A stretch of 64,000 nt of DNA, from assembly GCA_010093705.1 (NCBI GenBank), contig MU006093.1:3785-67784 (forward strand). The letters run 5' to 3'. This DNA is from Patellaria atrata CBS 101060. Taxonomy: Eukaryota; Ascomycota; Dothideomycetes; Patellariales; Patellariaceae. The notes under the pieces were generated by a model. It saw nothing but the letters and a program-made list of their open reading frames with translations, was not told the origin of the DNA and did not search any database. Position numbers and translations under genes: made by a program. Shown piece by piece: positions 55,767 through 64,000 of this stretch (position 1 is the stretch's first letter; every line of letters starts with the position of its first letter).

Positions 55767-56222
55767 TTGAATAATATTGGTGAAGAAGAGGAACTGTAAG
55801 TGGCGACGGAAAACTAATTTGTGTGTTGTAGTAGGTTTTGCATGTGACCGTAAGTAAATAAAGAGCCAATAGTGGCAGTTAGTTTGTTATGACACTCTAT
55901 TAAGGTTACGGTAAGACTTATTTGAATTAGTCAGTTGATGCAAATGTGAAGTGTTCTACAAAAAAATGACTATGGACAACGTTGATATATATACCCGCTC
56001 CTCCCCTCTTTTACTATCTCTACTCTCCACATAACCTTCCCATCTACAACCTCCTCGAAGGCGCTACAGCTCAAAATTCAAGATCCATAGGTCTCTAGTA
56101 AGTAAATACGTAAGCAGTCATTCCTAGACACCCAAGCTCAACATTCAAAAAGTCTTCCGGTGGCCGAAGTTCGATCACCAGATGTCTTTCATGACGAACG
56201 AGAGGATACGGAAGAGACAAGG
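55767..56222. other. Intergenic, no gene seen
   Basis: Nothing recognised. CT-rich sequence near 56000 may be a promoter element of the next gene. Confidence 0.35.
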
Positions 56223-57014
56223 ATGAATCTGCCGGGCACAGTAAGCAAGCACGTCACCTAGTACATAAAGTAGATACTAACATACACATGTAGGAAGGGC
56301 AATCATCAGGAATAAAAACCAGTGATCTCACGCTCCTGGATTTGCCCAAAGTGCCAATGACATTTCCATTCCTCAAGTTACCGATAGAACTACGCATTGA
56401 AATTTACAAGCTTCTACTCCAACAACAAGCTCGAATTGACGTCGTGCAGGTTTAATGGATACTATCGTGGGGAGGCAACAACCGGTTTTGGTGATACAAA
56501 AACGAAGCGAATGTTCAAGCGAATCCCTGGAGATTTTACGGTTGCTGAAGTCAGCCGCCAAATTAGGAGAGAAGCGCTACCTATTTTCTTCAAGGACACT
56601 ATGTTTATATTTAACAATGGGTTTGACCTCCGCTGGTTCCTAAGATATACTCCAAGCGCGGCAAGACACTTGCGAGTCATAGCAATTAAGCGTTTGGATA
56701 CTCACATCTCCTGTCTAGACCACGCTTTGCAGACTTTGGTCTCGCTGGATCGAATCCATGTTCCACTGATCTATATACGCAAGAGGAAAGAAAATGCCAC
56801 GTATGTAGCTCCGAAGATTAAACTACGACTAAAAGCTACTTTTGATAAGATATGCCAGCGACGTCAAGAGATGGGCTGTTCTGTAACCGAACTTCTTTCG
56901 TTCCGCGATGCGCTCTGGTTCCGCGACGTGCTGCGGTTTCGCGAGACAATAGCTCTCGCACTCCAAACTGAGGAAGTAGAGGATTCTACAGAGTTCTTGG
57001 GGACATTGCTTTAA
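56223..57014 (+). CDS. F-box/2EXR-like hypothetical protein with one frame change
   Basis: Exon 1, 56223-56240, joins through a 53-base intron (GTAAGC donor, ACTAAC branch, TAG acceptor) to 56294. This reads MNLPGT-EGQSSGIKTSDLT and then FLKLPIELRIEIYKLLL. That LPIELRIEIY motif opens the large fungal F-box-like/2EXR class. The frame changes by one base near 56448. Downstream, VSRQIRREALPIFF and FLRYTPSAARHLRVIAIKRL continue the family pattern to a stop at 57014. Either a short unplaced intron bridges about 56447-56510 or a frameshift has damaged the gene. Such proteins are numerous and little studied in ascomycetes. Confidence 0.55.
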
Positions 57015-57831
57015 GACCGGAAAAGAGACAAGCATTGGACAAGAAAATGGGGCTTGAGGGTCTAACACAGGCACAACAGCCGCCCTAGAGGTTGATAGGT
57101 TGTGATATAAGGTTTCAGCACGTTGAGCAAATCGAAGAATTCCACTTCACATTCTATTTCGGGATTCTGTAATGCAACGAGAACTTAGTTAGGTTGGCTT
57201 TAGAATCAAGTATTCCTCTCACTCTCAGCAAGCTAGTCAAATACAGTCTCAATACAAGCTCTATCACCAATTCGCAGTTTTCCTTGACCTCCCTTTGCAC
57301 CTTCTCTATCAGGACGCTACCAGTTCAAGTTTCAGCTTCACTATACAGTTCGACTGGAGATCCTCGTTGGAGTTAAATATTGAAAAGTTGCAATCATCCA
57401 TGACATGCACGAAAAACAGAACACGATAACTTGACCCCTCCATCCCATCCCTCTCAATCACTGAACCGTAAAGGGCCCAAAAGCTTACTTTTACACCGTC
57501 TCACTATCCCTTCTTAATATAGCATGTGCGGGAGATAATGAGCCAGCCGGGCCATACCAGTTTCTCCTGTACATCCTCATCCTCCAACACTATCCTTTTC
57601 TTTCAGACGTTGGCGATGGATTTGATCGGATTGGTGTCAAAATCTAAACCTGACTAGTCTTTCTAGGAAGGAGAAGTATACGAAAGCTCAATATCATTCA
57701 CATATTGCATACAACTTAAAGGCATCGTATTGATTGGATACCTGCCTGTGATCTTCCCGAGCAAGAAAGAGCTCATGATGTCTGACAAGCAGCGCAAACG
57801 GACAATTCCAACTCAACAACTACACCAGCCC
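57015..57831. other. Intergenic, no gene seen
   Basis: No recognisable gene on either strand. Confidence 0.35.
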
Positions 57832-58257
57832 TCAACAATTCGGCGTAAAGGTGCACCCGATGACTACCTTATTAAAGCCACCAGTATCAGGGTTATCGTA
57901 CGGACTAAAGCAGATCCGGTTCCCGACCGCACTTCTCCCGTTGCAAAGCCTGAGGCAGCAACCAGTGCCGGTGGCTATCCGGAAAGAAACACTGTAGAAG
58001 AGCGGTTAGTCTATCTAGGTTGCTCAAGTAGAGCTCCGGACTGGTTGAGTACCTGTTAGCAGTGAAACCCACGTTGAAGGTCCCCTCGTAGCTAAAGGGT
58101 TTGGCCGTCCCTGTGTACCTGGCGCCATCGCTGAAGAGTATTATGATCAGTTTCTTATATAAAACGCGGCGAAGAGGAGCACTGACTAGGCGATGGCACC
58201 GACCTGGGCGTTGGTAACAGTGGCAAGACCGAGGCCGAGTAGAGCGGTGAATTTCAT
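57832..58257 (-). CDS. Small secreted six-cysteine protein (effector-like), 102 aa
   Basis: Found by assembling three minus-strand exons: 58257-58187, 58130-58053 and 57991-57832. Introns of 56 and 61 bases have GTCAGT and GTACTC donors and CAG acceptors; the second has a textbook GACTAAC branch. The joined frame is exact. It begins with a signal peptide (MKFTALLGLGLATVTNAQ). The mature ~84 residues read AYDGARYTGTAKPFSYEGTF and on to a Cys-rich end, GTGCCLRLCNG, GNRICFSP, VVIGCTFTPNC, with six cysteines and so up to three disulfides. Length, signal peptide and cysteine content match fungal effector or antimicrobial-type proteins. No named family recognised. A plus-strand frame at 57730-58059 overlaps it antisense and is taken as spurious. 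Confidence 0.75.
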
Positions 58258-59538
58258 GTTAGAGAAGTCTCTTGCAGAAGATCAAGAAAGGCTTTTGACG
58301 ATAAAGGACTCCTTTGCTGAGTATGAAGAAGGTGGATAGGAAAGCCTGGGATAGATCGAGACATCTTCAGGGTAGTTTCTAGACCATATTATACACCTTC
58401 CGTAAGAGAAGCCGATCTGGCTATCAATATTTCTCTTATACTTCATCAACTGAATGCGAAAAATGCGGAACGTTTGTTCCTCTGTTCCTCTATTTCCGGG
58501 ACCGTATGCTGGAAGCTTTAGTCCATTTCTTGGGAAGCATCCCAGTTGTCGTTAGAGTTCGGGATGCAATGCGAAAGTAAATTAGGGAGGCTGGTTATAC
58601 TAGCACAAGAACTATCTAGATATGCAACTGATGTCCAGATCCTAGAATCATCAACAAGCCTTCCAAAAATATGATTTGACCGTCCGCAAGGAAACCAAGA
58701 TCCGGGTATGGATGGAAGAGAATACTTTTGACAATACTGTATCACCCAGTAAGTGGTGACTAGAATGATAGTTCCAAGAAGAGGGGAGCATCCGTCTAAG
58801 AATGGTGGTCTAGCCGTACGGTCAATTTTTGTACTGTAGCTTCGTCAGGTAGAGAGAAGCGGAAGAGGGTATTTGTTTTCAATATTCCTTCTACACTCAA
58901 CACTAATAAAGTATTGTCTACCAAGTTCTTTTACAGTGATTTGATTCTCAACCAATCCTCTGCACATACTCTATCCAACCATTCATAAACTCCTGCGCTG
59001 GGTTACGATTCACGGGTTGCTGGGCCATTGTGCTTCGATCCAACCCCGCTCCTGCTATGTAACCTCATGCGCAGCAATGAATCGTAGCATCTTCCCCTGT
59101 ACCTAGGCCCCAGATACGGAGGATAAGCGAATAGATCCCTTGAACACAGCAGCATCAAACTGGGGTGAGTTCGTCGGACATCGGTTTCTGATATCTGAAA
59201 TTGGTGGAACCTAGTTGCAGAAAAGATCATCCCTTTGGTCTGTCTAGGACTAAGCACATATACAACAAAACCTGCGCAACGAAATGTTATATATCAGGAT
59301 GAGAAGTCGTCGATATCCAGGTTTCAAGCCAAGAGATTAGATCTGTACCGATGGAGCATGACGCTAACCTGTTCTGGTCAATATCAAGATTCTTGGAGGT
59401 AGGACAGTATGTACAGTACAATTGACATAATATTCTTCAAAGCCATCTATGAGCTATGCAATTGGATTGTCTAGTACCATACACTCCTTCAAGCTCAGAA
59501 TGGGCTAAAGTACAAGGACTATCAGTACTATACATCTC
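58258..59538. other. Intergenic, no gene seen
   Basis: Includes the promoter of the six-cysteine protein gene and the 3' region of the SDR gene. No gene recognised. Confidence 0.35.
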
Positions 59539-60730
59539 CTACCACGCAGTATGCCCGCCATCAATCACCAAGTTATTGGCAGTCATAAAACTACTCGCCC
59601 GACTCAACATAAACAGTGCCGCGCCCTTAAACTCCTCGGGCTTACTGAGCCTGCCTAACATATTCTCCTTCTCCCACAACTCTTTCAGCCCCGGGTCATC
59701 CTCGAAATTCTTCTCCACCATCGGCGTCACGATATGTCCTGGACTCAGACTATTAACCCTGATCCCCCCCTCGCCCGTCTTGGGATCCACTCGGCCCCAC
59801 TCCATCGCCAAATTGCGCGTTAACTGGAGAACTGCCGCCTTGGAAGAGTTGTACACGGGTGAAATCAGTCCTTTGTTCGCGACTAAACCTGACATCGATC
59901 CGATCAACACCATACTGCCGCGCTTCTTGTACTTGAACATGGCGCGTGCGCATGCGGTCGCGGTCAAGAAGACGCCCGTATAGTTGATACTGAGCATATC
60001 TGCGATGTCTTCTGGCGGATAATTCACCGCATCGCATACTTTCTGCACACCTGCTGCCGCGATCAGGCCGTCGATGCCGTTATGTTCGTCTGCGATGGAC
60101 ATGATTACGGAGTTGAGGTTGGAGCTGTCGCGCACATCGACTTGCTTGTAGGAGAGAGATCCCCCAAACTCTGGGAGTATCCGACTCTCCGCTTCACGAT
60201 ATTCCTGATTAGGTTTGGGAAGCCGGTCGAGGCAGTAAACTGGAAAAGAGTGAGAAGGGATGGGGAGGGGATTTGGGAAGTAACTCACCTTTTCCTCCAG
60301 ATTCCACGAGTCCTTCTGCAAGGCAGAGGCCTAAGCCTTGCGCACCGCCTATCAAACCATTTATTACTCTTGTCCGTACGAGGTTACTTCAGTTTTCTGT
60401 ACCTGTGACAATATAGACCCCGCCTTTTAAATCAAAGTCGCGGAGCCTTTTACTGCCAACGTTCTCTCGATCATGGTTGTGGCGCTTTTGCTGCAATTGC
60501 GATAGTAGAAGAGTATTCTGTACGGATATGATTCCTGTAGCCGGTAACTGTGGATAATCCTTCGAGAAGTATGGGGAAAGCTGTCGTCTCGTAGCGGAAG
60601 AGACACATCGTATGCTCCTTTTGCTCCCTAACGCCCTAGTGCTACTTGGTGTAAAGCGCAAAACAGTTCCAAACGTGGAAAACATATTCATGGCGTACTT
60701 TTGAGAATGTTCTCTTTCTAATTCCTTCAA
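59539..60730 (-). CDS. Short-chain dehydrogenase/reductase with probable mitochondrial presequence, up to 362 aa
   Basis: Three exons, 60730-60403, 60348-60289 and 60239-59539 (introns 54 and 49 bases), in frame. The split cofactor loop is restored by splicing: GVYIVTG + GAQGLGLCLAEG gives TGGAQGLG. Other classical SDR features are AAAGVQ (the NAG position), the catalytic Ser in LIGSMSG, Tyr and Lys in YNSSK, and RVNSLSPGHIVTPM. An N-terminal stretch rich in Arg/Ser (MFSTFGTVLRFTPSSTRALG) suggests mitochondrial import; the start may be the Met at 60691 or 60685 rather than 60730. The family includes polyol and xylulose reductases; the substrate is not deducible. Confidence 0.88.
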
Positions 60731-61160
60731 TTGACCTTATATACAACTCTTTCTGGGATTGCAATGTGGTTGAAGGGTGATGTAAGGGTTATATATTGTG
60801 TAGATTTGTCCATCCTCCCTGTAGCTAAAGTAGTGTAAGTGCAATTAGAAAGGCGTCAGCCACGGGTATGCGGCTTGTTGCTTAGTAGGTACAGTACGAT
60901 AATATCGGCGTACAATTGAAGTTGGTAATTTTCCAAGATTCGTTTTCGATCGACACTGAGCCGTCCCAGAAAGCGTCCCCACGTAGAACTAATATGTCAT
61001 AATTCGGACATTTATTATAGAATCTTATCGAATGATTTTAGATAACTTATATCATGTATATTGTATACAGCCTTGAATCTTTTCGAACTTTACAATGCCA
61101 CGGTCATGGGAAATCATGGTCACCATATGTACAGTAAATATTGCTAAACACTAACAATAT
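60731..61160. other. Intergenic, no gene seen
   Basis: Between the SDR start and the SDHAF2 stop. Nothing recognised. Confidence 0.4.
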
Positions 61161-62207
61161 CTAGGTATCGAAGTTTTTAACATCGGGCATTCTCCCAAGC
61201 CCGCCTCCACCAATTCCTTGTAGGCTCTGATTAAGTGACTTTCCCTCCACCTTTACCTCTGCTTCTTGCACACCACCAGCACTACGGTCTTTGACATGCT
61301 GCCTTAGCATTGCTAGGATTTGAGAATTCTTCCACCTAGATGGTACAGGTCGGTATGCAGGCTTAAATGTACCAACTGTTTGGGCCCATTCGCCAGATTT
61401 GGGTTGACCACTTGCCCAGGAATCTTTCTGAGGAGCATCTTTACCTTGAGCACTCGGTGTTGCCAACTTTGGGCCTGCACCTTCTGCATACTCAGCAGAA
61501 GTTGGTGGTGGTTCCTGAGTAGCCCAGTAGTATATATCCCAATCATTCTCGTCGAGAAATAAATCGTACTGCTGTAAGAGTTCGGGGTTCATTGCTGCAA
61601 GATTCGTATCGGCAAAGGTGGAGAGGAGAAGATCACTTTCGAGGGTTCCCCTCTTGCGACTCTGATCTGTGGAATCGAACTTGTATCAGCACAACCCTCA
61701 GTTTGACAAGAAATAACACTTCAACAACGGACATAATAACCTCGCTCGTTGGGTGTTAGCATCCTCGCCTGTCCTCCGAATCGGCTCAACCTTGAACTTT
61801 CCACCTTCAATTTCCCCAACTTCGAGTTCTGCATTTGCCCCTCCCTCTGGGTTAGGTTTTTGCGTCCCTCCGGTCATCTTCGCTGTATTCTCAGGTTCGG
61901 AATCTTTAGGAATAAACTTTCCGTCGACGGCGCTGATGAGCTCTGGTGGAGGACTATCCTCTCCCAAGCTAGGCATCTCGTTTGCGATGGTAGAGTTGGA
62001 ACTCGTCATATGCGGATTCAGTGCCTTTTCCATCTGATGCTTGCGGTATTCAACGGTTGTATCATTGCCCCTTTTATTAAGTGCTTCAAAATTGTTGAGC
62101 TCTGTCTCTTCTTTCTCTTTGAAGCGTCTTGTGGAGGTGCTGAAAGGTCGTCGGGAAACAGAACAAAGTGCTCGCGATGAGCGAAGAGCAATTCGGACTG
62201 AGGCCAT
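61161..62207 (-). CDS. SDH5: Succinate dehydrogenase assembly factor 2 (SDHAF2/Sdh5), 326 aa
   Basis: Matrix factor needed for covalent attachment of FAD to the flavoprotein subunit of complex II. Two exons, 62207-61733 and 61666-61161. The 66-base intron (GTCCGT donor, CAG acceptor) joins NTQRARLL-Y to [19 protein letters not shown], the conserved family motif. [17 protein letters not shown] is the second signature. The start is taken at [20 protein letters not shown], an Arg/Ser-rich mitochondrial presequence; an upstream in-frame ATG at 62288 would add 27 unlikely residues. The protein is longer than usual because of a non-conserved N-terminal region (about residues 30-160) and a Gly-rich tail, a common state in filamentous fungi. 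Confidence 0.93.
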
Positions 62208-63463
62208 GACTTGAATAGGTGGAGATTCTTGAGCAATAGGGATATTTAGATGAACTGATGTACTAATCTCAACTCTACTGTAGCTCAATTGGAATTTGAA
62301 AGTATGAGTGAGATGATCTCATAGACCGCAAAAGTGCGCTAGAGCCAATCTCAAGCTCCTCTCCGCCAAGGCCATCATGACTCTCGATTTTTACGACTAT
62401 AACTCATCCCTATTACAAAAACATCTACATTGGATACTAAGTGACTGTCACAGTCAATCCTCTAAGATGAACACAGTTTCAACACTGGAGAAATGGTTAT
62501 TCGCAGTGACTCCCCACGTGCTCCCACAGCACGCATGTCGGAAAACGGCTTCTTACATATCAAAGGTTGACTCGTATCTCTAATAACAGCTGAATACTTA
62601 TTATACTCGTAATATAAAGATACTTTCAATATTTGCCCAGATTCTGTACTTCCATTCAGTCTATTTAGTCCACTCCTGCATTCTTCCACCCGTCACATCT
62701 GTTTGCGGAATGTACCTCCATACCGAATGGTTGGGACAAAGCATTGTGAGAAGTCGATACGCTTCCCCTCTTTCCACTATCAAACTCTCCATAAGTGAAC
62801 TCTTTGCCGAAGTCTATTTTGAAATTTTAACTCTACGAGTTCCGAGTTCCTTCTCAATTTCAGGAACTACCCGCCGTTCATTTCGTACTCAAGAGCTGGG
62901 ACACTGGGATATCTCAGATATCAAGAGAGCCGAAAAGATTTTCCACGCGTGTATATCACTCGTAGGAGTATTCCATTGGTGGTTGGGCTATACATTCCTC
63001 ATGAATTACTGCAAGCAGAATTCACAACCAGCCTCTCAAAGAAGGCATGGCTAAGTTCTTTCAATTCGGGTTTCTGTCGTGTGTAAAATGCCCCAACACT
63101 GAAAAGTTACCAATGTCTACCTCGTCGACGCTTACCCAGGTTGAATATCCCGATCACATTCCGGGGTAGTCCTATACTTGGGCATTTCGAACTCAAGATG
63201 GCTGGTAATGCTATACCCAAGTCAGAGACATAAGTATATAATTCGTGACGCTTGTTTCTTTTCCCCATCTCGCATAGTCCCAAACCTTCCTGCATTGCAT
63301 TTGCATAGACGACCTGCACGTTCTCTGCAAGGTACTCTTTGAAATACTACCTACCGGAACACCCCCCACCCAGCCTTACAGAACTCTCACTCCACAGTAA
63401 CTCTACAGCCAATTGACTGTTTGTTTCCAATCGGTGGAAACAAACTCCAGTCTAGCCTATCCA
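62208..63463. other. Intergenic, no gene seen
   Basis: Short frames only. The right part probably contains the promoter of the gene starting at 63464. Confidence 0.35.
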
Positions 63464-64000
63464 ATGGCTTTACTAACCTCGCCGCCTAACTTCTCGATGC
63501 GGTCGTCTGACAAAGAGTACACAATTGACGAGCTCTTTGATCAGTACGTAGACATAGACCAATTCGATCTAAGCGATCAGGCGATGGAACCCAGCAGCTC
63601 CGACGATCTAAACAATCTCTTTGACTTCCCAGGCTCATCTAATGGCAGCGAAGGCCTCGAAACTTCGCCTATGCCAGACTGGGAAGCAAGGAACAACCAA
63701 CTAGAGGAGCCTTGGCAACAGCTCCTACATTACCTTCAGCAGGACGAAGCCTTGCCCCCTATCCAAGGCAAAAATCTTGTTTACCCTCAATCCTATGGTC
63801 GAGCGGTTGCTTCTGATCCTGAGATTTTCAGCCTCGGGACTTGCTCACCTCAAATACTTGATACTACACCGAGCTCCTCCCCCGCGTCACCTTCTCCCTC
63901 CGCAAGTCACCAGCGAAGGAAGATCACCACCACAATCAAAAACGCCATTCTTCGAAAAAACCTAACTCCGATTTTCAAGGCCGTGCGTCGAAGAAGCGTA
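63464..64000 (+). CDS. N-terminal part of a probable regulator, cut by window end
   Basis: ATG at 63464 opens a frame of 179 codons with no stop, running off the window. It begins MALLTSPPNFSMRSSDKEYT and continues with an acidic stretch, DELFDQYVDIDQFDLSDQ, then Ser/Pro-rich sequence and a basic region (HQRRKITTTI, FKAVRRRS) at the edge. An acidic N-terminus followed by a basic Ser-rich part suits a transcription or developmental regulator. The DLFDQYV-like opening recalls fungal WetA proteins, but the diagnostic C-terminal domain lies outside, so this is only a suggestion. Confidence 0.55.
   Translation, partial: MALLTSPPNFSMRSSDKEYTIDELFDQYVDIDQFDLSDQAMEPSSSDDLNNLFDFPGSSNGSEGLETSPMPDWEARNNQLEEPWQQLLHYLQQDEALPPIQGKNLVYPQSYGRAVASDPEIFSLGTCSPQILDTTPSSSPASPSPSASHQRRKITTTIKNAILRKNLTPIFKAVRRRSV

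Noticed and set aside
57730-58059. 109-codon plus-strand frame
   Set aside because: Overlaps two exons of the minus-strand six-cysteine protein, whose splicing and signal peptide are far more convincing.
13805-63463. tRNA or rRNA genes in the gene-poor stretches
   Set aside because: No A/B-box pairs or rRNA-like conserved blocks were noticed by eye; a covariance-model scan was not possible here.

Overview
The window looks like chromosomal DNA of a filamentous ascomycete (Pezizomycotina; the gene content would suit a Helotiales-like Leotiomycete, but that placement is inference). Genes carry short introns of about 44-112 bases with fungal splice signals (GTAAGT-type donors, CTAAC/CTGAC-like branch points, YAG acceptors). 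The left end has lost CA/TG dinucleotides and gained TA, as expected from RIP (repeat-induced point mutation).

Layout. Bases 1-4390 are a RIP-decayed Ty3/Gypsy-type LTR element and AT-rich debris. A FunK1-type kinase gene (4912-7418) follows. Relics of the same LTR family (about 7990-9340) separate it from a mitochondrial acetyl-CoA acetyltransferase (9574-10938). From 11.6 to 24.3 kb lie a glycine-rich-domain protein, an NmrA-like reductase, a transgelin/calponin protein, the complex I assembly factor NDUFAF2, a secreted protein with Kex2 sites and an amidohydrolase. From 24.6 to 28.7 kb lie a broken SRPK-like kinase and a four-span membrane protein. From 29.5 to 40.5 kb lie an isochorismatase-AlkB-GST triple fusion, a SRAP/HMCES protein, Mediator subunit Med1 and an unresolved locus. 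From 40.9 to 50.2 kb lie a decayed M1 aminopeptidase relic, a large low-complexity protein with a repeated DF..GPP motif, and glutamine synthetase. The last 14 kb are gene-poor: small cysteine-containing or secreted proteins (one spliced, six-cysteine effector-like protein found by reading introns on the minus strand), a mitochondrial SDR, the SDH assembly factor SDHAF2, and the start of a probable regulator running off the end.

There is no operon or obvious metabolic cluster. Themes are mitochondrial proteins (thiolase, NDUFAF2, SDR, SDHAF2), two DNA-damage-type proteins within 7 kb (AlkB fusion and SRAP), and fast-evolving content near transposon relics (FunK1, kinase pseudogene, secreted proteins). 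Several neighbours share divergent promoters (calponin/NDUFAF2, SRAP/Med1). The items most worth following are the triple fusion, the Kex2-repeat secreted precursor, the six-cysteine secreted protein, the 71-base mini-element with 5-base target duplications, and the DF..GPP repeat protein.
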